DNA of 64,000 nt from Tritrichomonas musculus (lineage: Eukaryota; Parabasalia; Tritrichomonadida; Tritrichomonadidae), in the NCBI GenBank assembly GCA_039105265.1, contig JAPFFF010000031.1, forward strand, positions 1,488,001-1,552,000. Reading direction: 5' to 3'. The notes below the pieces were generated by a model. That model was given only the letters and a program-made list of their open reading frames with translations, was not told the DNA's origin and did not search any database. Position 1 is the first letter of the stretch; each line of letters opens with the position of its first letter. A program made the translations under genes and the position numbers. Below are positions 1 to 9,946 of the stretch, one piece after another.

Positions 1-1
1 A

Positions 2-1330
2 TTGAGAAGACCTCCTTCAACACCTCCACTAACGGAGTTAGGGTCAGCAGAGCTGTCAACACCTCAAAGTAACAACAATAATAATACAATTTTATTTCAA
101 AATCAAATGACACAACAAGTAAATTTTCAGCAATTAGTCGATTATTACAATTCTTTTGCTCAAAATCCTGTAGATATCAATACAATAGCAAACAATGTCC
201 AAGAAATTCAAAGAATAGCGATTGAGTCACTAAGGCATTCACGACAAAGAGTCGGTAGAGTTGGTGGACCAAAACAAGGAATGAATGCATTATGGGATAT
301 CGTTCTTGACAATAAAAAAGACATCAAAAGAAGAAGGAAGGCAATGACCCTTGCTGGAGCTCAAGATATTGTTAATAAAAGAAACGCAACAAATCCTAAT
401 AGCGCCCCATGGTCTGTATCGGATGAAGATGTCAACGGAGATAATATTCCAGATATTATTATTAAAAATGGCAGCAACCATCCAATATACATTAATGGAT
501 ACACAACAGCAAAGTCCGATTGGCCTGCACGATTTAATTTCTATACAGATTATGACGCAGAGGCTCGAAAACAATATAGGAATGAACATGGCGGAAAATC
601 AATCACTGTTCCAATATATCTCAAGGAGAAATTGAATTATTCTTATAATAATGACCTCAATGGAAATCCACATCATTTAGGTGAAATGACTGGCTACACA
701 ATGCCTGAATCATGGAGAGATTACAAGTTAGATGGGTATAGTTTCGTTAAGGAGAAGCGAAAGAATGCCTTTGCTAGATTCCGCGATTATGTTGTTAGTC
801 ATGTTGTTGAAGATGTTATTAACCATCTTAGGACTCAAAACATACTCGATATCACTCCTAAATTCAAGGCAAGACTAATCATGATGGCAACGTCAAAGTT
901 ATGGAAACACTATATACTTAATACTGTTGCTCAAAAACGTCATTTCACTTCAACAGAATCAGAAGAGTTCAAGAAATGGTGTAAGAAGAGTGAAGGAAAA
1001 CGAATGATTGATGCAGAAGTTTCAAGCCTTTTATTACATGTTCTTCATACTAACGGAAATCATTGGACTGCTGAACAAAGAGCACAACTCAGAAATAAGA
1101 TTTATAATGATTTCGGACATGCTATGGTCGCATCAGCTCAAGAAGTCAATGCACGTGAGAGAGAACTTTTGATTCATGATAGATATACTGGACAAGAACC
1201 GCAGGGCATACAGTACGACCATCGAAATGATGATGAAGGAGGTGAATGGCATGATGGTATTGACGCAGAATATAATCAAGAACGTAATGGTGAATGGGAC
1301 GCAGAAGATGATAGAGCATTCTTGGATTAA
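2..1330 (+). CDS. Conserved Maverick structural-type protein, partial at window edge
   Basis: The frame is open at the window edge and probably starts upstream, because its first codon here is TTG. About 442 residues are visible. The N-terminus is low-complexity (an Asn run). Residues about 135-185 carry a WSVSDEDVNGDNIPDI segment followed by INGYTTAKSDWP, a Gly/Asp-rich stretch that looks like a virion-protein domain. The middle is basic and helical, and the last 60 residues are strongly acidic. The gene lies 46 bp upstream of the packaging ATPase on the same strand, which suggests a virion assembly block. I do not recognise a named family. A minor capsid or core protein is a guess from context. 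Confidence 0.6.
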   Translation: MRRPPSTPPLTELGSAELSTPQSNNNNNTILFQNQMTQQVNFQQLVDYYNSFAQNPVDINTIANNVQEIQRIAIESLRHSRQRVGRVGGPKQGMNALWDIVLDNKKDIKRRRKAMTLAGAQDIVNKRNATNPNSAPWSVSDEDVNGDNIPDIIIKNGSNHPIYINGYTTAKSDWPARFNFYTDYDAEARKQYRNEHGGKSITVPIYLKEKLNYSYNNDLNGNPHHLGEMTGYTMPESWRDYKLDGYSFVKEKRKNAFARFRDYVVSHVVEDVINHLRTQNILDITPKFKARLIMMATSKLWKHYILNTVAQKRHFTSTESEEFKKWCKKSEGKRMIDAEVSSLLLHVLHTNGNHWTAEQRAQLRNKIYNDFGHAMVASAQEVNARERELLIHDRYTGQEPQGIQYDHRNDDEGGEWHDGIDAEYNQERNGEWDAEDDRAFLD

Positions 1331-1376
1331 ACATATCACTCCTAAACATTTTTTTTTGCAGTCTTTTGAGAAGTAA

Positions 1377-2192
1377 ATGAGTTTAAAAGTAATTAATTCT
1401 ATTGTCTCAGAAACTTTGAAACAAAACGCAAATAATTTATCGGGTGCATTAATAGAGCCAATTCACGATGATATTCATATCAAATACAATTCTGTAAATG
1501 TAATTGTCGGGAAACAAAATTCTGGAAAAACTGTCATCGCTCTCCAAGAAATCATCAAAATAAGTCTGCTCGACACACATCATCTACTAATCTATATCAC
1601 GAAAAATGGCGACGAAAATGATAGGAGTTTCCAATCTCTCAAACACCTCATCAAAATGCCATATATTACCGTTTCCGAGAAGATGGCAGTCGATTTTATC
1701 ACAGAATTAATTGCTGCAAAGAACCTCTACTATCTTGTCAAGCGAGAAGGATTGGAGGAACGATTAGATGATGGACAAAAAAATGATATGTTCAAGGTCC
1801 TTCACATTACTGATTTCAGTAAAGATTTCCTCCATACATTGATACTTTTTGACGATATTTCAAACAACAAACTATTTTCTTCCGAAGAATCGTTTTTCTC
1901 CCAACAGCTCCGAAGATGCAGACACACAAATATTTCCTACTTTTTATTGATTCAAGGATGGAAAGGCATCAAACCGCATATCAAAAATGAGATTACAACT
2001 TTGTTCGTTTTCCCTTGCTTCAATCGGCAACAACTACACTATATTTATTCCCAATCAGCAAGTAATTTGGACTTTGAGGAGTTCTACAATATGTACAGGC
2101 AATTATCTGAAGAAAAAAATTATAATCCAGATTCTCATTCCTGTCTAATTGTACAGGTATCAGAGGGGGGAGAAACCTCAATTTCTGTCTGA
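1377..2192 (+). CDS. Maverick genome-packaging ATPase (FtsK/HerA type)
   Basis: The predicted 271-residue P-loop ATPase would pump the element's DNA into a capsid. A Walker A motif, VIVGKQNSGKT, lies near residues 42-52. A Walker B-like strand, HTLILFDDIS, lies near residues 152-162. About 20 residues on comes an RRCRHTNISYFLLIQ segment, matching the sensor/arginine region of A32-like packaging ATPases. The length fits the family (about 200-300 residues). The start ATG follows the preceding stop by 46 bp. Its 3' end overlaps the convergent small gene on the other strand by 58 bp, as is common in compact virus-like elements. Confidence 0.85.
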   Translation: MSLKVINSIVSETLKQNANNLSGALIEPIHDDIHIKYNSVNVIVGKQNSGKTVIALQEIIKISLLDTHHLLIYITKNGDENDRSFQSLKHLIKMPYITVSEKMAVDFITELIAAKNLYYLVKREGLEERLDDGQKNDMFKVLHITDFSKDFLHTLILFDDISNNKLFSSEESFFSQQLRRCRHTNISYFLLIQGWKGIKPHIKNEITTLFVFPCFNRQQLHYIYSQSASNLDFEEFYNMYRQLSEEKNYNPDSHSCLIVQVSEGGETSISV

Positions 2193-2491
2193 GGATTTAA
2201 GAAATGTATGATGTTATTTATTGTTTCTTTCATTTGTTGTATCTCTTTTTTTAGTTCATCTAACTCGTTGTCAATATCATATTGTGTATTTTGCTTCATT
2301 TTTTTGAGGCTCAACACATTCTTGATTCTAGTTATTCGATACCCTTTTATGAGATATAATTTATTGAGTTTATGCGTCGTAAGTTTATCCATCTCTTCTT
2401 TATTCTTGTTATAGTATAAATTGAATTCATCAACTGTATCAAATTCTTTCGTATGCTTTGAGATTGGTTCAATTACTTTGATGTCGTTCAT
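2135..2491 (-). CDS. Small coiled-coil Maverick protein
   Basis: This predicted 118-residue protein is Lys/Glu-rich. It contains a likely coiled coil (residues about 55-90, NELDELKKEIQQMKETINNI) and a short Pro/Ser tail. I chose the ATG at 2491 because the longer frame would begin with GTG. The 3' end overlaps the ATPase gene tail-to-tail by 58 bp. No family is recognised. In this position a virion accessory or scaffold protein is possible, but that is inference. Confidence 0.5.
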   Translation of the reverse strand: MNDIKVIEPISKHTKEFDTVDEFNLYYNKNKEEMDKLTTHKLNKLYLIKGYRITRIKNVLSLKKMKQNTQYDIDNELDELKKEIQQMKETINNIIHFLNPQTEIEVSPPSDTCTIRQE

Positions 2492-2532
2492 TTCCTTTTC
2501 AATAAAAATCACTTAATATCATTCTCTTTTAC

Positions 2533-2841
2533 TCATTTCAACAAAGGAATATCAAATCTTCCTGGATTAGTTGTTGGCCCTGTAATTTGCTGAGACCAAC
2601 TATTATTTGTATTTCTTATCCCCGCGCCATTTACTCCCAACGCCTTATTTCCTCCAGCAAATTTTCCAGCATAATCGCCTATTTTATTGATTACATTTCC
2701 TACAGGTCCACCAATCGCCCCGCCAAGTACTGGAGCGACTTTTGACACGATTTCAGCACCTTTTTTCAGTACCGGTAATGCTTTTCCGATTACGTTTTTT
2801 GCTCCGTTAATGATGTTTTTAAACCAACTTCCGAATGCCAT
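2533..2841 (-). CDS. Gly/Ala-rich small Maverick protein, possible minor virion protein
   Basis: The predicted protein has 102 residues. It starts MAFGSWFKNIINGAKNVIG and continues with a Gly/Ala/Val-rich amphipathic stretch (KVAPVLGGAIGGPVGNVINK, residues about 35-55). The composition recalls small membrane-active or core-associated minor capsid proteins of adenovirus-like and Polinton-like viruses, such as the pVI/pX type. No motif proves this. It sits on the minus strand between the ATPase and the major capsid gene, with its start 70 bp from the divergent capsid start, so the two may share a control region. Confidence 0.55.
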   Translation of the reverse strand: MAFGSWFKNIINGAKNVIGKALPVLKKGAEIVSKVAPVLGGAIGGPVGNVINKIGDYAGKFAGGNKALGVNGAGIRNTNNSWSQQITGPTTNPGRFDIPLLK

Positions 2842-2911
2842 TTCCTTTTAAGTAAAATGTTCATATAACAAACTTTACAACTCCTTTATTGTCATTTTTA
2901 TATTAAATCAA

Positions 2912-4801
2912 ATGACCTACTACAACGCACAGACCAAAAATTTAGGAAATGATGAAGGCGATGTTCTCTCATTTTTCCAGTCAAAATTACGAAATCTCAT
3001 TCAAAGAAATGGAGGAGATAATACATTTTCTTTCGTCATGGAAGAGTTCAAAGACAAAGACGCCCCACTCCCAGTCGGCACAAAAACACGTATCAAATTA
3101 TCTCATTCCGGCCATACAATCACCCAAATTGAAAAGTCTTTTACCACAATTCTCCTTGATTTCATCATTAAATTGTCCCAGCCTATTGACGTATCTGCAG
3201 ACACAAACGGATTGATGAAAATATTTGTCGGATTCAAGAATGCTGTAGAATTTTATGAAGATTGTCGCTTCTGGATAAATGATAAACTCTTAGGTTCATA
3301 TCGACAAGACGAACTCCAAAGAGAATCTTTCGCCTATAACTCCATCAAACCTCGTGATGCAAAAGCAACATCAAAATATTCTCATTCAACTTGGGAAAAT
3401 GTTAGTCAATTCTCCCCATCTGTTTGCGGTTGTTATGTCGATTTAAAGGATATTGCTGACGGCCAACCACATAAATTTACCATTGAATTAACCATCCCAT
3501 TTGTCGACCAACTTGCTCTTCAGGCATGGCAGTTATATCCAAACGCAATTTGTGGAGAGATAGAGGAAGAGGTCAAAACATCTTTACGCGCTCTTGTCTG
3601 GGCACAAATCAATCCAAATATCGTTAAGGAAACTCTACAATTTTTGGAAGACAAAGAAATTGCTGAAGAAATGCCTGCTGTCATCCCAATATCAAGAAAA
3701 TTCACACAAATAGGCCGTCCGTCTGTTATTGTTTCTCATTATTCTGCCAAACCAACTCCTTCCCAAAAACTTCATATCGAGTACCAAAGATACAAAGGCG
3801 CAAATGTATATGATGACGATGTTTTGGAACATCCAACAATTGATTTCGGATATACTGACGAAGAATTTACAAAATATGGAGTTTCAAGAGATGATGTCAA
3901 TAAAAAAGAATTTGCAGAATTAATCGCAGCAGCTAATCCAGACAAACCATTGGATCCAGGAGATACCGTCAAAATTATCAAAAGTGAATTGAAAGGCGCC
4001 TTACTTGCCACAACAAAATCGGACAACATAAATCTCAAAACAGAGAAAATTACTTTAGATGTCCTTGGAGGAACTATTCAATTAGGTCGTTCAAATTTGG
4101 CAGGTTTTGGTCTCAAACCAGATGTTTATCAAGGACTTGTCAGAGAATTACAAACTCCTTTATTGATTCCGTCTCAGGAACTTACAAGAGAAATATTCGA
4201 AGGAACTGCCAAAGTAAACGGTCTCGAAGTCAGTAAGTCAATTCCATTGAGAAATGCGACAAATATCACGATGATGTTTCCAAAATCTCCTGCTGACATT
4301 ACTTGTTTCGACAATATTATGTATCAAAATGTCCAGCTCGTAGTTAATAAAAGAACATATCCAGACACAGAATTTGCCAATACTTGTGCTGCAAGATTTT
4401 ACCAACATCAACTTATCGCAAACGAACTAGATGGAGCCTTAGAAGCCACACAAGAATTTGAAGACTCATTCACACAACCATTAAACGACCCAGCAACAGG
4501 AAAAAGATATACAAATTGCCGCTCAGACGGAACATCTTTTGGTATAAACTTCCAACTCGAAAGGAGTAATGCAGGCTATGTATTTGACGGAATAGATACT
4601 GGAAGTACTTCAATAACCGTTACGTTCAGAGGTCAGCCAATGTATCGTGGCGATGATGACACATACTTTATTCCCGACCCAGAATATCCCAACATGCATC
4701 CTCCGTCACCAGAAGCCTGGATTTGTTCTGATACATATTTCACTTGGAGCGTTAATGGAGTCGAATATTATCCTAATTCAGTACCAGCAGGCTATGAGTA
4801 A
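2912..4801 (+). CDS. Maverick major capsid protein (double jelly-roll type)
   Basis: The predicted 629-residue protein would form the capsid shell. The N-terminal half has the expected pattern: a short arm, then a beta-rich domain (KSFTTILLDFIIKLSQPI near residues 75-92), a fluorescent-rich loop around FWINDKLLGSYRQ, and a long helix-containing insertion. A second beta-rich domain follows (residues about 400-620). Length and order match Polinton double jelly-roll capsid proteins, though the assignment rests on these patterns and on its place after the ATPase. The ATG at 2912 is the first in frame and directly follows an AT-rich spacer shared with the divergent small gene. Confidence 0.8.
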   Translation: MTYYNAQTKNLGNDEGDVLSFFQSKLRNLIQRNGGDNTFSFVMEEFKDKDAPLPVGTKTRIKLSHSGHTITQIEKSFTTILLDFIIKLSQPIDVSADTNGLMKIFVGFKNAVEFYEDCRFWINDKLLGSYRQDELQRESFAYNSIKPRDAKATSKYSHSTWENVSQFSPSVCGCYVDLKDIADGQPHKFTIELTIPFVDQLALQAWQLYPNAICGEIEEEVKTSLRALVWAQINPNIVKETLQFLEDKEIAEEMPAVIPISRKFTQIGRPSVIVSHYSAKPTPSQKLHIEYQRYKGANVYDDDVLEHPTIDFGYTDEEFTKYGVSRDDVNKKEFAELIAAANPDKPLDPGDTVKIIKSELKGALLATTKSDNINLKTEKITLDVLGGTIQLGRSNLAGFGLKPDVYQGLVRELQTPLLIPSQELTREIFEGTAKVNGLEVSKSIPLRNATNITMMFPKSPADITCFDNIMYQNVQLVVNKRTYPDTEFANTCAARFYQHQLIANELDGALEATQEFEDSFTQPLNDPATGKRYTNCRSDGTSFGINFQLERSNAGYVFDGIDTGSTSITVTFRGQPMYRGDDDTYFIPDPEYPNMHPPSPEAWICSDTYFTWSVNGVEYYPNSVPAGYE

Positions 4802-4854
4802 GCAACAAATAGTCTAAAAAAATATTTTTTTGCACATCCTCAGTAAAGACTTTG

Positions 4855-5187
4855 TCAATACTCTAACTTCAAGAAAACAGTGAAATTGTCAGGCTTTATT
4901 TCGTTCCCTTCTGCGTCTGTAAACCATATCCTAAACTCTCTTTTTGTCCCGACAAATTCGTATTTCCTATTATCGTCCGGAGGAGTCAAATTGGCGTACC
5001 AGACAAGAGAATCTTCGTACTCATCTCTTTGAATAAATGACGCGTGCATTTCTGTTTCTCCGTCCAGATATCCATTACAAGTGGCTCGACAAAATTGGAA
5101 GGAAATATATCGTTTATTCAATGAATTTGTGAATTCTGAGGGCCAAATATTGTTGTATTTCTTGGTAATGAAGTATGTCTTGGGCAT
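4855..5187 (-). CDS. Small beta-rich Maverick protein
   Basis: The predicted protein has 110 residues, begins MPKTYFITKKYNN, and is rich in aromatic and beta-forming residues. The C-terminal third (FRIWFTDAEGNEIKPDNF, then VFLKLEY) resembles the last strands of jelly-roll minor virion proteins of Polinton-like viruses. A penton-like or capsid-decoration role is therefore possible but unproven. It is divergent from the long fibre-like gene, with the two likely starts only 14 bp apart. Confidence 0.5.
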   Translation of the reverse strand: MPKTYFITKKYNNIWPSEFTNSLNKRYISFQFCRATCNGYLDGETEMHASFIQRDEYEDSLVWYANLTPPDDNRKYEFVGTKREFRIWFTDAEGNEIKPDNFTVFLKLEY

Positions 5188-5201
5188 TTATTTATTATAA
5201 A

Positions 5202-8200
5202 ATGACCGCAATACTGACTAAACAGAACGCTTTAGACGGTGCATTTATAGGTGGCTCAAAGAATCCTTCTTCAATAAATTGTGATGAAATAAGCGCCAAA
5301 ACAGCTGATATAGAACAAGATTTGACCGTTGGAGGAGATATAAATTTGGGAGGAATCTCTCTGAAATCTCAGCTCATTAACCATGAAGAACGAATAACTT
5401 CTTTGGAAATGTCCCCTGGTTCAGTTAATGAATTATCATATGAAGATGGTCTTGATGCCTATTCCCTTGATTTAAACTCCTTGTTGAAAGCAGAAACAGG
5501 CGAATACAATATTTTGAAAATTAAAATAGATATACCGTCTGACTATTCAAGAAATGTTTTTACAATAAACTGTTCAACGTTTGGGGAGGCAAAAATAGAC
5601 GCAAAAAACGGCAAATTTACGAATCCCAAAATCGACTCAAATAACGCAATTTCCTATATTGAAAACGAATTATCCGCCCGAATTTATATGAGTAAGGAAT
5701 CTCTTGACAATCCTTTTGACCTCTTTACTTCAGGTTTTATGAAAATAAACTTTACAGGAAAGGTGAAGCAATATATTTCAAACAAAGAATCTGGACTCAT
5801 AAATATCAAATGTAATAATGTCGATGCAGAAAATTGTCTCAAACTTTATACTTCCCCTTTACCGAATTTCTATGAGATGAAGTCGTTTGGCTGCACAGCA
5901 GACTCTTGCAAAGCAAGTGGGACTACAGAAAATGAACAATATTATTATGCTGATTGGGGCTATATTCCCGGAACAGAAGAATTTGACAAGCTCTTAGATG
6001 GACAAACTTTTGAGTTCCATGACGAGGTATTTGGTACAGATTTCAAACTCACAAAGCAAAATAATGAATGGGTCGGCAATAATTTGTCATACAATATTCC
6101 TGGCTCCAAATCAATCAAAGGAGAAACTGAGTTCTTCAAGCATACATATCAAGGAATTTTCATTGAGCAAAACGACACAAATAGATACGTCCTAAGGAAT
6201 TGGATACACAATTATTCCGACAAAAATCCTTTTGAAGTCATTGTTGAGAAAGGACTTTGTACATTTAACGATTGCGAAGTGGCAAAATACGAAGATAAAG
6301 ACGGATATTGGAGTGTTCTACTGAAATGTACCAAGAAGGAGTCATGTAATTTTTCGGCAAGTCTAAATATAAACGGAATAGAATATACCTCTGAATTTGG
6401 GTATTCTCATAGTAGTTATGAGTCAGAATCGTGCTATAAAGTTGTTTCAGAAAATTGTTATAAATATATTCCTTTCCACTACAATAGCCGAATAGATATT
6501 GGGAATCCTCCTTACGGCCTGATACTTTATATGCCTTCTGACAAAGAAGTAATTTTTCCGATACCAGATGTTTCGTATAAAGAAGGAGGAAATACTTTTG
6601 AGTTTCTGGCAGGATGTGGGTATTATTCTGTCGTACCAAGACCTGAAGCATGCAGTACTTTATACACAAACTGTAATATACAGACTTCTGGCGTCGTTAT
6701 TGGGGAAAATATTGAGTCTCATCTTTTCGTTCTAAATTCTTTGGGAAATACAGTAGATATAGCAAATAATAGAATATCTGAGCTGCAAAATCTTTATTCA
6801 AACCTCCAAAAACAACTAAACGATATGAAAAACAAGACAAATTGGTTTAATTATATCAAAGATGTTGTGTGTATAGCTGGTGCCACAGTAAATTTTGTCG
6901 GCGGTCCAAAGGCGCTTTTATCGTTGGCGGCAGAGGGAATATCAAAGGTAAAAAGATTTTGTTTTGCTGGTGAAGAGGTTTCGGAAGGAGCGGAGGCAAT
7001 AGTTCGGGACGTTGATGTTCTTGCGGCTCCAAGAGAGATTCGAACAGCGCTGGAATTTATTGAAGAAATAGAGGCGTTTGACAAGAAATGTTTCCGATAT
7101 CTTTGCTATGGAGTTGATGACAATGAGGAGATTAAAATAGACGGAGAGTATGAAGATTTTCGGATAAATGTTCCGTATTTAGATGTATATGCAGAAAATT
7201 GTCCTTCAGCTGTTTGGATTATGTCGATGACAAGAGAACAGAAACCGATTTTGTTGGGCGAAGAACTGACAAATAAACAGCTGATTACAGCAAAGGCAGT
7301 CAAAAAATTGATAGATAATCATATGAAACAGCTCAAAACAGTCGATTTATCGGGATATATTTCAAAGAAAGAAGCGGATGGAAAATATGTGTTAAAAACA
7401 GATATATTATCAACTGAGAAAATAACTCAAGAATTATCAATCGCTACAAAATTCGTAAATGGAACAACAAATGATGAAGATAAAAGAACTTATATCACAA
7501 ATTTGGATAGAGATTTATGCGACATATTAAAGAAATCATCTCTTTTTGTGAAAGGCTCTTGTAATAATGAAGATATTTCAGGAGAATATTTGTATGATAG
7601 TGAAGACGCGGAATATTATCATTACAAGAAAGGCGAAAATACTTTTTCTATATACTTTTTCTATTACGGTGGAACATTCAGATATAACGGAAATTATGTT
7701 GTGGACCTAGAGTCTGTAAGTTATTCATACGAACCTGAAGTTTATGACGAATATTGTATTCCAAACATAAATTTCGTAAAAAATAATTTTGCTCAGAAAA
7801 GTGATTTAACAAACAATAATATCGAAATACTTAAAGATGAAAAAATATATGATGAGGATAAGGAAATATTCTTTAATAATATTCATGAAGCTGTTAATGA
7901 CAACAATGTATTATCATCACTATTAATTTTACGATATATTTGGGAAATTTTTCAAGATATGATTATAGAAGCCGCTGTATTAAAAGATGAAACAACAAGA
8001 AGCTATAGATTTAAAATTGAAGATTATGAAACAATGACGTTAAATGATATTGATGAAGCAAAAGATTATGAAGTATTAAGCGAAAAATCATCTATGAAAA
8101 TGTACTATAACTTACTTGATAAAATTAAAGAATGTGATGGAAAATATGCGTTAAAAAGTGAGATTCCAGAACCTGTCGACTTATCGGGCTATGTAGAGAA

Positions 8201-9422
8201 AAATGATGATGGTTCATTATCGATATCTACTACTTTTACAAATAATTCTCCATCGCTAATAGTGAATAATCCATATTATCCAGATATAAGATTATGTAAC
8301 GAAAATAGTTATGTCACATTAAGATATGCGCCTTATACTGAAGAATTTATGATACAATATAAAGATGCCGATATGATAAACTGCACATATAAATCTCAAA
8401 AATATAAAACAACAATAAGAGACCAGTTAGTAGTTGCTGGACGAGTTATGATAAAAGGTTCTGACTTAAATATATTTGATATTTATTCATCAAGTTCAGC
8501 AAAACAAGCGCTTATAAATTTTGGATTAGATTTGGCAAATAAGAGCGAAATATTGTATGAATTAAAAAATAATATTCCAAAATTATCGTTATTCTTGAAT
8601 AGTTCAAAAATAATAGCGATTAATAAAGATAAAGTAGAAATCAGAACTAATTTGTACAAAACCGAAACTGATAAATATTTGACGGAATCAGAATGTGATG
8701 GAAAATATGTAGCAAAAAATAATGATGGTTCATTAACAATTAATACTACCGAAAGTAATATTGCAAGTTTCTTTAGTTCTATTGATTCAAATACACTTAC
8801 TTTATTTAGATTTGGATATAATGATACTTATAATACTGTCTTTATGTATAGGTCTTCAAAAACTGCTGATACTGGTGAAGTATTTATATATGTTGATGGT
8901 CATAGATTTCAATCATTTAGCATGTTTGGTACTGCAAGAAATACAACAATTGATTCAAATTTATATGTTTCAGGTAAAATATCATCAAACGGCTCAAATA
9001 CAATTACTCATTATGCCCCGATAGAAGCGGGCGAAGAAATATCGGACTATAAGATTGGGAAACCAGTATTTTTATCAGGCCATGTGTACAGAAGAGACCC
9101 GCAAAAAAATATATTCGTCAGTTCGACAGCAGAAGACACCACAGACTGTATTTGCTCTGTAATCATAGACGGTTCATGGAAGGAATTTGTTGGTGTCATT
9201 GTAGAGGTAGATTCAGAAAACGGATGCGTCAAATTCGCTACACACGGAGACTATTTATTTTATGTCGATGACGCTAATTTGTATCAAATAGGAGATGTAA
9301 TTCTATATGATGGAAGAATTTTGGATGAGGATTATGCCATGACTTTAAAGATTCAACAAAGTATTGTGGGCAAAGTAAGTGCAAAAATAAACGAACATAT
9401 ATTGGCTATTTTCAAATCTTAA
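5202..9422 (+). CDS. Large fibre/spike-like Maverick protein
   Basis: The predicted protein has about 1,406 residues. I prefer the ATG at 5202 over one 27 bp upstream, because the upstream one lies inside the divergent neighbour. The N-terminus (GGDINLGGISLKSQL) and a short coiled coil (residues about 525-545) precede a hydrophobic Gly/Ala segment. The second half repeats modules of the type DGKY-x-LK followed by LSGY and NDDGSL (near nt 7346-7383, 8140-8215 and 8695-8735). Such repeats are typical of phage and virus tail or fibre proteins. The C-terminal 130 residues look like a compact beta-structured tip. It probably acts in host attachment. It also carries one copy of a 33-bp hairpin repeat (5888-5920). 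Confidence 0.6.
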   Translation: MTAILTKQNALDGAFIGGSKNPSSINCDEISAKTADIEQDLTVGGDINLGGISLKSQLINHEERITSLEMSPGSVNELSYEDGLDAYSLDLNSLLKAETGEYNILKIKIDIPSDYSRNVFTINCSTFGEAKIDAKNGKFTNPKIDSNNAISYIENELSARIYMSKESLDNPFDLFTSGFMKINFTGKVKQYISNKESGLINIKCNNVDAENCLKLYTSPLPNFYEMKSFGCTADSCKASGTTENEQYYYADWGYIPGTEEFDKLLDGQTFEFHDEVFGTDFKLTKQNNEWVGNNLSYNIPGSKSIKGETEFFKHTYQGIFIEQNDTNRYVLRNWIHNYSDKNPFEVIVEKGLCTFNDCEVAKYEDKDGYWSVLLKCTKKESCNFSASLNINGIEYTSEFGYSHSSYESESCYKVVSENCYKYIPFHYNSRIDIGNPPYGLILYMPSDKEVIFPIPDVSYKEGGNTFEFLAGCGYYSVVPRPEACSTLYTNCNIQTSGVVIGENIESHLFVLNSLGNTVDIANNRISELQNLYSNLQKQLNDMKNKTNWFNYIKDVVCIAGATVNFVGGPKALLSLAAEGISKVKRFCFAGEEVSEGAEAIVRDVDVLAAPREIRTALEFIEEIEAFDKKCFRYLCYGVDDNEEIKIDGEYEDFRINVPYLDVYAENCPSAVWIMSMTREQKPILLGEELTNKQLITAKAVKKLIDNHMKQLKTVDLSGYISKKEADGKYVLKTDILSTEKITQELSIATKFVNGTTNDEDKRTYITNLDRDLCDILKKSSLFVKGSCNNEDISGEYLYDSEDAEYYHYKKGENTFSIYFFYYGGTFRYNGNYVVDLESVSYSYEPEVYDEYCIPNINFVKNNFAQKSDLTNNNIEILKDEKIYDEDKEIFFNNIHEAVNDNNVLSSLLILRYIWEIFQDMIIEAAVLKDETTRSYRFKIEDYETMTLNDIDEAKDYEVLSEKSSMKMYYNLLDKIKECDGKYALKSEIPEPVDLSGYVEKNDDGSLSISTTFTNNSPSLIVNNPYYPDIRLCNENSYVTLRYAPYTEEFMIQYKDADMINCTYKSQKYKTTIRDQLVVAGRVMIKGSDLNIFDIYSSSSAKQALINFGLDLANKSEILYELKNNIPKLSLFLNSSKIIAINKDKVEIRTNLYKTETDKYLTESECDGKYVAKNNDGSLTINTTESNIASFFSSIDSNTLTLFRFGYNDTYNTVFMYRSSKTADTGEVFIYVDGHRFQSFSMFGTARNTTIDSNLYVSGKISSNGSNTITHYAPIEAGEEISDYKIGKPVFLSGHVYRRDPQKNIFVSSTAEDTTDCICSVIIDGSWKEFVGVIVEVDSENGCVKFATHGDYLFYVDDANLYQIGDVILYDGRILDEDYAMTLKIQQSIVGKVSAKINEHILAIFKS
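5888..5920 (+). repeat. In-frame hairpin repeat, copy 1
   Basis: This 33-bp segment inside the fibre-like gene is 28/33 identical to 10770-10802 inside the integrase gene. The first 19 bases are the same. The rest forms a small hairpin (CTTGC, AAA loop, GCAAG), and all five differences preserve the stem or swap the loop. It is read in the same frame in both genes and encodes GCTADSCKASG here. Confidence 0.75.
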
Positions 9423-9925
9423 ACACATATTTTGAGACTTATACCATATTTTATGAACTGTGAGTAAATATCGTTGTAGGCATATTTCATGTCTTCTGTC
9501 TTGTTGTTTTTCGTTATGAGAATTTTCGAAATATATATCAATTTATCTGAAGAACAACAGGAATTACAGGCGATATCTTCGTCCAATACTAATTCGACTT
9601 TATCTGCGTCGGTCAAGAGTTTAATCATATTCATGAGAGATGTGGTATTACAAACGAGATAAGCATTCACTTTTAGCGGATTGTCCTCATAGACAGAAAC
9701 GAGCATTTCGAGGAATTTATTTTTTTGCTCAAGGGAGTCAAGCTGATTGTAGTTCTTTAAATCAGACAAACTATTGGAACGAGAGACTGTTTTTGAGGTG
9801 TTAAGTTGAGGGACATTAGGGTAGGTAATCTGTATATTGGTATTCTGTTCTTGCGAAATTGATGTATTGTTCTTGCTTTTTGCTTCTGATGACAGTATAC
9901 GAGCTTGTCGGAGAGTTCCAGACAT
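9419..9925 (-). CDS. Unrecognised Maverick protein (168 aa)
   Basis: The predicted protein starts MSGTLRQARILSSEAKSKNN and has a polar Ser/Asn-rich N-terminal 50 residues. A helical middle follows, then a beta-containing C-terminal half with a CNSCCSSD cluster. No family is recognised. The gene overlaps the fibre-like gene tail-to-tail by 4 bp and lies 21 bp from the next minus-strand gene, so the two small genes may be co-expressed. Confidence 0.5.
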   Translation of the reverse strand: MSGTLRQARILSSEAKSKNNTSISQEQNTNIQITYPNVPQLNTSKTVSRSNSLSDLKNYNQLDSLEQKNKFLEMLVSVYEDNPLKVNAYLVCNTTSLMNMIKLLTDADKVELVLDEDIACNSCCSSDKLIYISKILITKNNKTEDMKYAYNDIYSQFIKYGISLKICV

Positions 9926-9946
9926 TATTTGAATAACAAAAAATTT

